From Pseudomonas gessardii (GTDB taxonomy: Bacteria; Pseudomonadota; Gammaproteobacteria; Pseudomonadales; Pseudomonadaceae), in the NCBI RefSeq assembly GCF_001983165.1, contig NZ_MNPU01000014.1, positions 1 to 64,000 of the forward strand: a stretch of 64,000 bases of DNA, read 5' to 3'. The notes under the pieces are model-generated. The model was not told where the DNA came from. It was given only the letters and a program-made list of their open reading frames with translations, and did not search any database. The position numbers and the translations under genes are program-made. Positions 1 to 8,571 of this stretch are shown here, piece after piece. The stretch's first letter is position 1, and each line of letters opens with the position of its first letter.

Positions 1-106
1 GGCGACTTGAGCACTTACGAGGTACCGCCTTGGGCTTTAGAAATTTAACCAATTACATAGCCAGGTGCTTGCTGAAGTCAGGAGGGTTTAGAAATCAGCT
101 ACACCC
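1..106. other. no gene recognised at left window edge
   Basis: Non-coding as far as can be seen. All three minus-strand frames running on from the end of the licC-like gene hit stops within a short distance, so the apparently missing C-terminus of that protein is not found here in another frame. Confidence 0.5.
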
Positions 107-718
107 TTAAATGCGAAGAGCCCCATTTTTTACATTTCGGGCAAGTTCGCCGATTAAATAGTTTTTGCAAAAGTCGGCCGACAAATAATAGAGATTGGCC
201 GTCTTAAGTGGCCTGTCGGCGGTCAGATGATCATCACTTTTGCTGCTGCCAAACTGGCGGATCAACCCATGGGCATCCACTTCGGCAAAGGTGCCTTCCA
301 TCAGGGGCGTGAGCGGTGACACCACCGCCAGGCATTCGCGAGCGCTGTGTGCGTCCAATGCCGTGATCACCGAAGGCCGAAAGAAGATATCACCCTCCAG
401 CAACGTGACCCCCTCTTCGCCTGCCAGTTCATGGGAGGCCAGAAACAACGAATACAGGTTATTGGTCGTGGCCCATTGCGTGTTTTCGATAAATCGCACC
501 GTCACCGGTAGTTCCAGCGCTGCGACACTGGCTTGTATCTTTATGCCTTTATAACCGATCACTACAACAACTTCCTGATAACCCGCTTCAACAAGAATAT
601 TGAGCGCATTAGCCAGGATACTAAGACCATTGACTTCGGTCAGTGGCTTGGGAATAGAGTCAGAGGCCCGTCCAAGACGAGACCCCATGCCTGCGGCAAG
701 GACAATAGCTTTTTTCAT
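107..718 (-). CDS. LicC-like nucleotidyltransferase (NTP transferase family), short C-terminus
   Basis: 203-residue sugar-phosphate/choline-phosphate nucleotidyltransferase-fold protein. The N-terminus carries the signature LAAGMGSRLG followed by PKPL (residues about 7-26), which binds the NTP, and LLEGDIFF (about 107-114) fits the metal-binding Asp strand. It is closest in style to LicC (CTP:phosphocholine cytidylyltransferase), and this reading is strengthened by the adjacent licD-like gene. A good ribosome site (AGGTGA) precedes the ATG. LicC-type enzymes usually run to about 230-250 residues. This one stops soon after NVKNGALRI, so it is either a short version or C-terminally truncated. 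It is the last gene of the minus-strand biosynthetic operon, 96 bp after licD. The substrate is unknown; sugar-1-phosphate is the alternative to choline phosphate. Confidence 0.7.
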   Translation of the reverse strand: MKKAIVLAAGMGSRLGRASDSIPKPLTEVNGLSILANALNILVEAGYQEVVVVIGYKGIKIQASVAALELPVTVRFIENTQWATTNNLYSLFLASHELAGEEGVTLLEGDIFFRPSVITALDAHSARECLAVVSPLTPLMEGTFAEVDAHGLIRQFGSSKSDDHLTADRPLKTANLYYLSADFCKNYLIGELARNVKNGALRI

Positions 719-814
719 GATAGTTCACCTATTGCAGAGCAAAAGCGAAGTACTGAACTGTTGACATCCTGCAAGCAAACTACGGTCAGGACTATCAACA
801 AAGATAGCCTGGAT

Positions 815-1471
815 TCAGGCCCGGGTTTTTACCGCACACCGGAAGTCACTCAGGGTCACTTTCTCGGCATCCAGGTCCACTTCATACCGATGATCAAACC
901 CTTTGGCCGCATGGCTATTCCATTCACTTCCATACGCCCGCTCCAAGTAACGCCTGGAGGCCAGCGCTTCAGGAGCTGGCAAGTCGAGGTGTCCAAACCG
1001 TGTAACACCTCGGGAGTGCCAATCTTCCACGCTCAGGTACTCACGGGGCCAATTTGCCAAGGCCAGGGGGCTGGTATAACGAAGTTGCCCATCCAGTTCG
1101 GACAATGGAAAGATATCCACCGAGGGATATAAGTAATCGCGATTATTCTCTTGCGGCATGGAGATACCCGCCGTCGAAAACACCTTGTACCCGCCCCACA
1201 GTTCCCAGGGTTGTTGACTGAGGCGATAACCCCGCTCTGCAAATTGCGGCGCCAGAGCAAAGAACTTTTCGGTGTCGGCCTCAAGAATATAGAGATCCGC
1301 GTCATCATCCCAAGGGATCAAGCCGGTATGCCGCACGGCCCCCAACAAAGTACCCGCCGCCAGGCAATATTCGAGCCCATTGGCGCTGAACACTTCGTCG
1401 ATGACTTCAAGCCCCTCATAGATTTGATCGACAAACGCCTGGGGGGTCTTTCCAAGTTTCGCTTGACTCAT
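815..1471 (-). CDS. LicD family phosphotransferase
   Basis: 218-residue LicD-family protein of the nucleotidyltransferase fold. The diagnostic block AAGTLLGAVRHTGLIPWDDD lies at residues about 39-58 and contains the metal-binding aspartates. LicD enzymes move phosphocholine (or a related phospho-group) from a CDP-activated donor onto a glycan or other acceptor. The start codon overlaps the stop of the upstream methyltransferase gene as ATGA, so the two are translationally coupled. Pairing with the LicC-like gene downstream suggests an activate-and-transfer module inside a secondary-metabolite operon, which is unusual. The acceptor cannot be told from the sequence. Confidence 0.82.
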   Translation of the reverse strand: MSQAKLGKTPQAFVDQIYEGLEVIDEVFSANGLEYCLAAGTLLGAVRHTGLIPWDDDADLYILEADTEKFFALAPQFAERGYRLSQQPWELWGGYKVFSTAGISMPQENNRDYLYPSVDIFPLSELDGQLRYTSPLALANWPREYLSVEDWHSRGVTRFGHLDLPAPEALASRRYLERAYGSEWNSHAAKGFDHRYEVDLDAEKVTLSDFRCAVKTRA

Positions 1472-2415
1472 ATCCCTTTCCTTTTGGCAGACAATGCGCG
1501 GGTGAAGACCGTAGTGGCTTGCTCTGAAACTATTTCAAAACCCAATTCATCCAGGCATTGTGCAAGTTGTTCCCGGCCATAAACTCTCGCGCCGCAATTA
1601 ACCAGCATGTCCAGCGACATCAATGCTCCCACTTTCGTCTGGGTATCGAACTCATTGATCACCAGCACGCCATCACGTGCCAGGCCATGGCACATATTCG
1701 CCAGAATCTGTTTCGCCTCGGGCTCGTCAAACCCCATCAACAGGCGCGAAGTGACAATACAGTCAGCCTCCACCTCCAACTTGCCGAGCACAATGTCATG
1801 GGCCAGGAAGTTCACATCGAAGTGTTTGTAGTCACTCAGGTTGCCCTTGGCGATTTCCAGGGTGTTCGCAAAATCCACCAGCGTGTATTTGAGATCTGTC
1901 GCGGTTGCCAGTAACTGCTCAATCAACAACCCCGGGCCGCTGCCCACATCCACGATATGCCGCGGTTCGTGGGCGAGCAGTACTTGGGCCAAGCGCACAT
2001 TCATATCGCCGACCCCCTGTTGCATGGCCGCCGCAAAGTTGCTCTGGCGGTCATAGGCAAACGCCGTGTCCTGCCCTGGACGGAAGAAATCCTCTGCCAC
2101 CGACCAGTTCGACCAATGATTGGCGTCCAGCAACAGCAAATTGGCGATCGACCCCTCGGTATCCCGACGCAGCGTGGCCCGAAGGTCCTGCGCGACGCGA
2201 TAGCGCAGGCCTTGTTTGTTCAGGACATTGAGTTGCACCAGTGTTTCCACAAGGATCGTTGTAGAGACACGATGCAGTTCCAGCCGGCCAACCAGTTCAT
2301 CCAGCGTCAGATCTTCCTGGCACAGTTCCTCGAACAGGCCAGCCTGTACCGCAAACATGACGGCACGTGCCGCCCTGAAGTTAAACACTAACTGGTGAAG
2401 TTCTTGTGGTTTCAT
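1468..2415 (-). CDS. SAM-dependent methyltransferase (acetylserotonin O-methyltransferase-like)
   Basis: 315 residues from the ATG at 2415. A TTG 15 bp upstream is also in frame, but the ATG gives the usual family N-terminus and has a GGCGGGG stretch before it. Residues about 1-95 form a winged-helix dimerisation domain (FNFRAARAVMFAVQAGLFEE). The SAM-binding fold follows, with motif I IVDVGSGPGLL around residue 155 and the acidic end of strand 2 at TLVDF. The overall layout is that of COMT/hydroxyneurosporene-type methyltransferases common in antibiotic clusters. It probably methylates an O or N on the cluster product. ToxA of the toxoflavin operon is a smaller one-domain enzyme as I recall it, so this is not simply its counterpart. 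Confidence 0.88.
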   Translation of the reverse strand: MKPQELHQLVFNFRAARAVMFAVQAGLFEELCQEDLTLDELVGRLELHRVSTTILVETLVQLNVLNKQGLRYRVAQDLRATLRRDTEGSIANLLLLDANHWSNWSVAEDFFRPGQDTAFAYDRQSNFAAAMQQGVGDMNVRLAQVLLAHEPRHIVDVGSGPGLLIEQLLATATDLKYTLVDFANTLEIAKGNLSDYKHFDVNFLAHDIVLGKLEVEADCIVTSRLLMGFDEPEAKQILANMCHGLARDGVLVINEFDTQTKVGALMSLDMLVNCGARVYGREQLAQCLDELGFEIVSEQATTVFTRALSAKRKGI

Positions 2416-2436
2416 CGTCGCCCCGCCCAATAAGGA

Positions 2437-2985
2437 TTACATGCCGTAAGTGATCGCCGCCCCCACCCCCAACAGGTCGGCACGAACAGCCGACAGTTGG
2501 CGTGCGTATAACTCCAGCATGTGGACACAGGCACTGATACGCTTGCCCAGGCCGGCATAGGCACGGCTGCTCATATCCGGGCCAAAGTCCTCAACCTCGC
2601 GAATAATGAGGTGATCCGGCATGTAGCAGATCTTGGTGTTTTTATAAGTCGTCGCCCGTAGATCCAGTACCGGGTAACTCCCCCCCATGCCGCTGGAGAT
2701 TGAAACAATCAAGGCCGGCTTGTGTGCCAATACCGGGTACTCGCTGGAAACAAAGAACTCCTTCAATACCGGTGGGGCCATACCCGAATGTTCCGGTACT
2801 ACAACAATGAAAGCCTCGGCCCGGCCGGCAAGTTCATCACGCTGCGGGCCGGTGGGCTGTGCTGCCAGGTTCAGGACGGTCGGTGTCAATACCGAATAGT
2901 CCCGCAGATAGTTTTCCAGGATTCTACTGACCCTTAAACTTTGCGAATCCATTCTTGGGCTGCCCGCAATAATCAGCACTTCCAT
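2437..2985 (-). CDS. NADPH-dependent FMN reductase family protein
   Basis: 182-residue flavodoxin-fold oxidoreductase. The N-terminal phosphate-binding loop IIAGSPRMDSQS (residues 5-16) and the later VVVPEHSGMAPPVLKEF segment match FMN reductases of the ChrR/SsuE/ArsH-like superfamily. It probably reduces or oxidises a pathway intermediate, or supplies reduced flavin. It sits 21 bp from both neighbours within the operon. The usual tox operon lacks such a gene to my knowledge, so it is a candidate tailoring enzyme, for example for setting the redox state of an azaheterocycle. Confidence 0.85.
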   Translation of the reverse strand: MEVLIIAGSPRMDSQSLRVSRILENYLRDYSVLTPTVLNLAAQPTGPQRDELAGRAEAFIVVVPEHSGMAPPVLKEFFVSSEYPVLAHKPALIVSISSGMGGSYPVLDLRATTYKNTKICYMPDHLIIREVEDFGPDMSSRAYAGLGKRISACVHMLELYARQLSAVRADLLGVGAAITYGM

Positions 2986-3006
2986 AGTTGCCCCCGTCGG
3001 TAAATA

Positions 3007-4353
3007 TCAAATAGTTTCCAGTGGCCACTGTTGCGTGCGCCGGGCGCGCTGGGACACCCACACAGCCAGTACGCCTCCCAGCAGGTTCAAGGCCAGCAAC
3101 ATCAGCAGCGCCAGATTGAAATCGTTAAACAGATAGCCCAGCCAATAGCAGCCGGTGTGGAGCACCAGGACGTACAGCGCGTCAACCGCCATGGCGGTCC
3201 GGGCTCTTTCAATCGCTGGCAACCCATGGACAGCCAGGTACAGCATGCCCCGGCCGAATACCGTGATCGGGATGATCATCAAGTACGTCACCACAAAGGG
3301 CAGCGCGTCGTCATAGCCACCCAACATAAAGCGCGCCACCGGCTGGGCAAAGACAATGAACGGCAGGGCCACGACGGTTTGCCACATCAACACCAGGGCA
3401 TAGCCGGACTTGAAAATCATCCCCACCTGGTCATGGCGCTGTTGAACAAATGCCTTGCTCAACAACACGGTGGTAACCGCAGACACCCCCCAGACGGGAA
3501 TCATGATCAACGGCTGCAGCTTGGAAATAACCCCCATGGTTGCCACTTCTGCATCCCCCAGTTTCGAGATCAGATAAGTGGCCACGATTCCAGAGATTGG
3601 CCAGAAGGTTGCCGTGGAACTGGTTACCCAGGCCAGTCGGGAAATGTTCCCCGCCGCCTTGAGCATCTGGCCCACCCGCAGCTTGCCGGGGCCGCTGACC
3701 CGGGTATGCCTGACGCCAAAGTAGATGCACACCAGCGCCCCACCGGCCTGTGCCAGCCAGGCGGCATACACCGAACCCACCAGGCCGAAGCCGGCAAAAC
3801 CGCCCACGCCAAACATCAGCAGGGGATCGAGCACGATGTTCATCAGGCATACCACCGCGACCACCACGGCCTGAGTCTTGAATAACGACAGCCCCCGCAA
3901 ATACGCCGTGGAAATGGCAAACGTGAGGGTAATGATGAAGCCGTACAGCCACGTCCTTAAATAACCCTCACTTTGCTCATAAACCGGTGCCGCCGCCCCC
4001 ATCGCACCCAGTACGGCCTCAAGGTTCAGGCCGACGCCCACCAGCACCACGCCATAGACCGCGGCGCCCATCAGCAGGCCCGGCAGCAACACATCGATGA
4101 CCGTGTTGCCCCCGCCCCTTTCCTGCCCTTTGGACACATGCACACTGATCGCCAGGGCAATGCCCATGGCAATCGTGTTCATCAGCCACATAAAAGGGCT
4201 AGCCAGACTCGCTGCCGTCAGTGGTTCATGACCGAGGTGGGCAATGAACACCATGTCGATTGCGTTCGCGACCATCAGGGCACTGAACGACAACATGGTG
4301 TGCATGGCCTGGCTGTTGATCTCTTTGCTCAACCGCCACCAGTCCTGGGGCAT
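3007..4353 (-). CDS. MATE family efflux transporter
   Basis: 448-residue multidrug and toxin extrusion (MATE/DinF) protein with about twelve hydrophobic segments arranged as two similar halves. Typical N-terminal features include FSALMVANAIDMVFIAHLG. I chose the ATG at 4353 because it gives the standard family N-terminus (MPQDWWRLSKEI) and starts 14 bp after the preceding stop. The longer open frame would add some 40 residues inside the upstream gene. Within the operon it most likely exports the cluster product using a Na+ or H+ gradient, so giving self-protection. Classical toxoflavin clusters use RND-type efflux, which is another difference. Confidence 0.9.
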   Translation of the reverse strand: MPQDWWRLSKEINSQAMHTMLSFSALMVANAIDMVFIAHLGHEPLTAASLASPFMWLMNTIAMGIALAISVHVSKGQERGGGNTVIDVLLPGLLMGAAVYGVVLVGVGLNLEAVLGAMGAAAPVYEQSEGYLRTWLYGFIITLTFAISTAYLRGLSLFKTQAVVVAVVCLMNIVLDPLLMFGVGGFAGFGLVGSVYAAWLAQAGGALVCIYFGVRHTRVSGPGKLRVGQMLKAAGNISRLAWVTSSTATFWPISGIVATYLISKLGDAEVATMGVISKLQPLIMIPVWGVSAVTTVLLSKAFVQQRHDQVGMIFKSGYALVLMWQTVVALPFIVFAQPVARFMLGGYDDALPFVVTYLMIIPITVFGRGMLYLAVHGLPAIERARTAMAVDALYVLVLHTGCYWLGYLFNDFNLALLMLLALNLLGGVLAVWVSQRARRTQQWPLETI

Positions 4354-4367
4354 GGACGCTGGCTGTC

Positions 4368-5372
4368 TCACTCTGCAACCACCCGGAAGCCCACGGCATA
4401 CAGCGAGGCATAGGGGGTAATGCTCAGCCCGTGCCGCCTGGACACCCGGCAAAGATCGGCAAAACGCCCAAAGCAACCGCCCCGGGTGATTCGATAGGTC
4501 GGCCGGTTCTCAGAGATCAAATCGTCCATGACAAAAGGACCATTGGGGTACGCGTCATAATCATTCGACGTGTACTCCTCGACGTTCCCCCCCATGTCCA
4601 TCAGGCCGAACGGCGATGCACCCTGTGGGAAAACGCCGACCGGCGTGGTGGCCAACAACCCAAGCTCGGCGGTATTGGCGTTTTCGGTCCGGGCCTCATT
4701 GCCCCACGGGTATTCAAACTTCCCGGCACCGGCGACGTATTCCCATTGCGCCTCGTCAGGCAGGCGCACGGTCCGGCCAGTCCTGGCCGACAGCCAGGTG
4801 CAGAACGCATCCGCCGCGCTCGCGCTGACCGAATACACCGGATGGTTGGCGTAGTGCAGAGGAAATGCCCGCAAAGGCCAGGACGTAGGCACTTCGGCAT
4901 GGGGGCAATCCTGTAAAAACGCCAGGTATTCCAGGTTGGTCACCGGATACTTGGAAATATTGAAGCCCGCCAGGGACACCGTATGCCGGGGTACTTCCTT
5001 GAGAATCCAGTCGCGAATAACCCCCACATCGGCATATTCACGCACCACGGCATCGATTTGCGATTCGTCGATACCAATACGGGCCTCGCCTGCGGGAATC
5101 GCCACCAAATGGTTCAGCGCACCACCGACGATCCTCGGGTCGCCCTTGATCGCTAGCTCCATGCCCAATTGCAAGCGCCGGGACAAGTCTGTCGCTGCCT
5201 CAAAGCTGCGCAGTAACGCCGCCGCCTCTGGCGTTTCGCAAAAACGGCTCATCCGCGCCAACGTTTCGAGCAATCCGGTTTGAGGTTGATAAGCCGCAGG
5301 TTGCTCACAGGGATCGAGTGGCGAGGTCACCGTACACTTTTCTGCGACAACTACTTTTTCTCGTGCATTCAT
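4368..5372 (-). CDS. formylglycine-generating-enzyme-like (SUMF1 domain) protein, ToxD-like
   Basis: 334 residues. An N-terminal helical part (1-85) is followed by an FGE-sulfatase/SUMF1 domain (about 90-333) with the hallmarks VRLPDEAQWEYVAGAG, YPWGN, FGLMDMGGNVEEY and a final VGFRVV. In true FGE, two cysteines five residues apart near the C-terminus bind copper and catalyse oxidation. Here the corresponding stretch is RGGCFGRFADLCRV, with Cys300 and Cys308, so the canonical pair is not kept. Its place after the GTP cyclohydrolase II and WD40 genes matches toxD in toxoflavin operons, where an FGE-like protein is needed for ring formation. It is probably an oxidative or ring-forming enzyme of the pathway, not a sulfatase activator. 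Confidence 0.82.
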   Translation of the reverse strand: MNAREKVVVAEKCTVTSPLDPCEQPAAYQPQTGLLETLARMSRFCETPEAAALLRSFEAATDLSRRLQLGMELAIKGDPRIVGGALNHLVAIPAGEARIGIDESQIDAVVREYADVGVIRDWILKEVPRHTVSLAGFNISKYPVTNLEYLAFLQDCPHAEVPTSWPLRAFPLHYANHPVYSVSASAADAFCTWLSARTGRTVRLPDEAQWEYVAGAGKFEYPWGNEARTENANTAELGLLATTPVGVFPQGASPFGLMDMGGNVEEYTSNDYDAYPNGPFVMDDLISENRPTYRITRGGCFGRFADLCRVSRRHGLSITPYASLYAVGFRVVAE

Positions 5373-5401
5373 GGTTGTAAGTCCACGCTGAAAGTTGAAG
5401 G

Positions 5402-7084
5402 TCAGCCAAGCTCGACGGCATAAATACGACCGTCATAGGACGACGCCAGGAAGCGCTGTTTGGCGTCATCCCAGGTCAGGGAAGAAATACCCGCCGCACT
5501 GACTTTGCGCACATTGCCCAGCCATTGCCGGGCCGTGCAGTCATAAATATCGACGGTGCCGCCATAACTGCCGGTGGCGATAAAGTTGCCGTCGCTGTTG
5601 GACGCAATGCACTTGATAGAGTGGGTATGCCGGCTGGGAATCGTCGCCCTCGGCTCCCCCCATAACTTCAGGGTCAGGTCCCGGGACACCGTGGCAACCC
5701 CGTGCGCATAAGAGCAGAGGTCATTCAAGATGCCTTCATGGGCATGGGTGATCTTGTTGACCACCTCGTAAGTGCGGATATCCGTGACCCCGATCTCACC
5801 ATCGGCACACCCGGTGTACAGGCAGTTGCCATGCAGCGAAATACCCTTGATCGCGTTTTCATGAATCTTGTGGCAGGACACAAACTCCAGGTGTCGGTCA
5901 TTGATCTTGAAGATGATGATATCGCCGGAATAACTGCCCACAGCCAGGCGTTGTTCACCGTCGAGCTCAAAGTTCACCCCACAGTTGAGGGGCGCGTGGT
6001 GGGCATAGGCAACTCGGTTTTTCAGGACATCGAACACTTGTCCGGTCTGCCCGCCGCACACCAGGACCGGTCCGCTTTTCAGCACAAAGTTGCACAGCGA
6101 TTGCGGCCCGCCCATGTCTTTGCCATCGGCCTTCAACAGACCGGCATCGCCAATACTGTAGACAACCCCGTCTGCCGCATACACCGAGTTCAAGCTGGCC
6201 GAGGGCACAAAACCCTCGAGGTCCCAATGGTTGCGGGCGATATCCCAAATGGCGAACGTCGAGCCAAACGTTGCGAAATAGATTTTGTCGCGGCTCTGAA
6301 ACTCCGCCGAGCGCGCCCAGATTTCCTTCGGATACTCCGAACGCTTCCACTCCACCAAGGTGTGGCCTTCGATCGACCACAACACCGCGACCCCGTCATA
6401 CCCCAGGCTCAGCAGGCTATTGTCGAACTTTGACTTCACCAGCTTCTTGACGCTGGAACGGTGCCCCTTGTAGGTACTTAACACCGTATTGCCACTGATG
6501 ACCTGGAGTTCGCCGTCGTTATTGCCAACGATAAAAACCCCGGCCGAGAGGGTCACCAGGGCATCCATATCGTGACCTTCGGTCTCCTTGATCGCCAGGC
6601 ACTCCCCTGTGGCCGCATCCCAGGCACGAATGGTTCCATCGGTGCCGCAGGACAATAGCTGCTGGCTGTCGGCTGTCCAGTCGAAACTCTCTACCAGGCC
6701 GCTATGCCCCTGCATCTTGCAGATGAAGTTGCCGTTTTTATGGTGCACCGACAAACTGCTGTCGTAAGAGCAACTGGCTATTTTTTCACCATCCGGCGAG
6801 AACTTGGCCTGCATGACGTCATCGCTGTGGCTGGTCATGACACATTGCAACTTGAACTCAGGCACGCTCCATAGACGGGTCGACCCATCACTGCTGGCCG
6901 TCACCAACAGGCTGCCGTCCGGGGAAAAGTCGCAATAGTTGGCCAAGTGATCATGCCAGCCGCGCTGCAAGGGTTGGCGTGTTTGGGCATTCCACAAAAT
7001 AATCTGGTTATCGTAGCCTGCCGTTGCAATGTACTGCTGCCCAAACAATGAGAGACCGCTGATAGGTGCCTGATGCTGAATCAT
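5402..7084 (-). CDS. WD40 repeat protein, ToxC-like
   Basis: 560 residues made almost wholly of WD40 blades. Repeats of the form GH-x(23-26)-D-x(5)-W recur from residue 1 to the end (for example IILWNAQT, TRLWSVPE, IRAWDAATG, VLWSIEGH, LKLWGEP). The length fits about fourteen blades, that is two seven-bladed propellers. There is no signal peptide, so it should be cytoplasmic. The start codon overlaps the stop of the GTP cyclohydrolase gene as ATGA. WD40 protein ToxC holds the same place in toxoflavin operons; its exact job (scaffold or catalyst) is not deducible here. Confidence 0.87.
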   Translation of the reverse strand: MIQHQAPISGLSLFGQQYIATAGYDNQIILWNAQTRQPLQRGWHDHLANYCDFSPDGSLLVTASSDGSTRLWSVPEFKLQCVMTSHSDDVMQAKFSPDGEKIASCSYDSSLSVHHKNGNFICKMQGHSGLVESFDWTADSQQLLSCGTDGTIRAWDAATGECLAIKETEGHDMDALVTLSAGVFIVGNNDGELQVISGNTVLSTYKGHRSSVKKLVKSKFDNSLLSLGYDGVAVLWSIEGHTLVEWKRSEYPKEIWARSAEFQSRDKIYFATFGSTFAIWDIARNHWDLEGFVPSASLNSVYAADGVVYSIGDAGLLKADGKDMGGPQSLCNFVLKSGPVLVCGGQTGQVFDVLKNRVAYAHHAPLNCGVNFELDGEQRLAVGSYSGDIIIFKINDRHLEFVSCHKIHENAIKGISLHGNCLYTGCADGEIGVTDIRTYEVVNKITHAHEGILNDLCSYAHGVATVSRDLTLKLWGEPRATIPSRHTHSIKCIASNSDGNFIATGSYGGTVDIYDCTARQWLGNVRKVSAAGISSLTWDDAKQRFLASSYDGRIYAVELG

Positions 7085-7701
7085 TGAGAAACCTCCGCCT
7101 GTGCAGTGAACTGGTGATGGGTGACTTCTATTTTTGCTTTTATATATCCCGCATTATGTTTGCCAATATGCATGGACGTAGACTTGACCTCGGTAATTTC
7201 AATACCCAGGTTTCTCAACTGCAGTTCTTTTTCCGGGTTATTCGTCAACAGGATTATCTTCGGGCAGCCCAATGCCTTGAGCATCTGTGCCGCATCAAAG
7301 TAATCGCGCAAATCATCGGCGAAGCCGAGCATATTATTGGCTTCGTAGGTGTCCACACCTGAATGCTGCTGCAATGCATAGGCTTCGAGCTTTTTATATA
7401 AACCGATGCCTCGCCCTTCCTGGCGCAGGTAAATCAAATACCCACCCACTTCGTTAATCAGGCGCAGCGACTCGGAAAGTTGATCGCCACAGTCGCACTT
7501 CATGGAGTGAAAGATATCGCCGGTCAAACACTCGGAATGCAACCGAACCAACGGTAATTTATGACCGCCCGCCTTGAACCCACCCAACCGAATAGCAATA
7601 TGTTCAACAGGATCTTTCAATTCATCGAATGAAATGAAAGTGGCAACCACTTCACTGTCCAACATGAGTGGTATATCGACTTCCTTAATAATCGTAGCCA
7701 T
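7081..7701 (-). CDS. GTP cyclohydrolase II (RibA/ToxB family)
   Basis: 206 residues from the ATG at 7701, which follows a clear AGGGAAA ribosome site; a longer frame would add 28 poorly conserved residues. The zinc-binding cysteines are present in HSECLTGDIFHSMKCDCGDQ, the catalytic RQEGRGIGL is intact, and LLTNNPEK follows. The enzyme opens the imidazole ring of GTP to give 2,5-diamino-6-ribosylamino-pyrimidinone phosphate, the first step shared by riboflavin and toxoflavin-type azapteridines. Its location directly after luxI and ahead of the WD40 and FGE-like genes argues for a pathway-specific second copy (ToxB-like), not the housekeeping ribA. The C-terminal tail differs from the housekeeping type. 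Confidence 0.93.
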   Translation of the reverse strand: MATIIKEVDIPLMLDSEVVATFISFDELKDPVEHIAIRLGGFKAGGHKLPLVRLHSECLTGDIFHSMKCDCGDQLSESLRLINEVGGYLIYLRQEGRGIGLYKKLEAYALQQHSGVDTYEANNMLGFADDLRDYFDAAQMLKALGCPKIILLTNNPEKELQLRNLGIEITEVKSTSMHIGKHNAGYIKAKIEVTHHQFTAQAEVSQ

Positions 7702-7881
7702 TTTATTGTTTCCCTGGACGACAGTTATTCGGCAAGGCGATTCGCCCTGCAGCTTTTTATAGGAAGAGTACATACACGCAGACAAACCAAGCCGGGCACA
7801 GCACTTCTAATGACTTGAAGTTTCGTACTCTGGATACCGATACCGACAGATTGTTATGGCCGCCACGCTGCGGCCCCTTAA

Positions 7882-8484
7882 CTACTGCAGCGTAGCGCCA
7901 CAACAATTCTTGGGTACGCCAAACAGCGCACGTTGAGTCACCGCGCCCAAGTCAATTTCAAGGGCAATCGCTTTTTCCTTGCCAATGGCCCGCACCGGAC
8001 CCAGCCGGGTGATGACCAGGCCTGCCCGGATCAACATCCGCTCTACCGCAACGGTTGTCACCGTCACATAACGCTGGATATGTTGCTCGATGCCATAGGC
8101 AACGATGGCCTTTACAGCCTCCAGGGTAAAATCGGAAAACCCCTTGTTACCAGGGTATCGAGGTGTCACGGCAAATCGACTGAGCTCCCATACCTGGGAC
8201 GAAACCGGCGCAGGCCGTCCTTCCAGCAGTTCGGAGAAAGTGTCCCTGAGCATATACGGGCCTGTCGTTGGCAAGATACGCCAGCATCCTTTGATCTCAC
8301 TGCCTCCAACATCCTGGATCAGCATGTAGAGAGGTTCCAGTGCGTCATAGCCATCAATTTCCATATCGGCAATGATCGCGACATCCCAGCCCTTACGCTT
8401 TTTAAAAACATCTGCGCGCAACCTATGCATGGCGCACAGTTGCTCACTGTCTATTTCATGCCGCCGGCCGATTGTGAAATGCAC
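7882..8484 (-). CDS. acyl-homoserine-lactone synthase (LuxI family)
   Basis: 200-residue LuxI-type enzyme that joins S-adenosylmethionine and an acyl-ACP to make an N-acyl-homoserine lactone. Conserved positions of the family are visible: RLRADVFKKRKGWDV near the N-terminus, EIDGYD with two acidic residues, GCWRILPTTGPYML, and WELSRFAV, which supplies the Glu-x-x-Arg pair. It lies between luxR upstream and the biosynthetic operon downstream, all on one strand. It is therefore the likely switch that turns on the cluster at high cell density, as TofI does for toxoflavin in Burkholderia glumae. The acyl chain cannot be predicted from sequence. Confidence 0.95.
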   Translation of the reverse strand: MHFTIGRRHEIDSEQLCAMHRLRADVFKKRKGWDVAIIADMEIDGYDALEPLYMLIQDVGGSEIKGCWRILPTTGPYMLRDTFSELLEGRPAPVSSQVWELSRFAVTPRYPGNKGFSDFTLEAVKAIVAYGIEQHIQRYVTVTTVAVERMLIRAGLVITRLGPVRAIGKEKAIALEIDLGAVTQRALFGVPKNCCGATLQ

Positions 8485-8554
8485 TGGATTCCCTCCCTGC
8501 GATTACTTAAACCTCAATCTATCCACCTTCACCGGACTGTCACACTAGCAGGGT

Positions 8555-8571
8555 AACCAGTTGCGCTGGTT
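8555..8571. promoter_or_regulatory. candidate lux-box-like inverted repeat upstream of luxI
   Basis: AACCAG-TTGCG-CTGGTT is a perfect 6-bp inverted repeat with a 5-bp spacer, 70 bp upstream of the luxI start and between luxR and luxI. The ACCAG/CTGGT arms resemble those of Pseudomonas lux/rhl-type boxes. No -35 element could be fixed with certainty. It could instead be a weak hairpin after luxR, but there is no T-tract. Confidence 0.4.
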
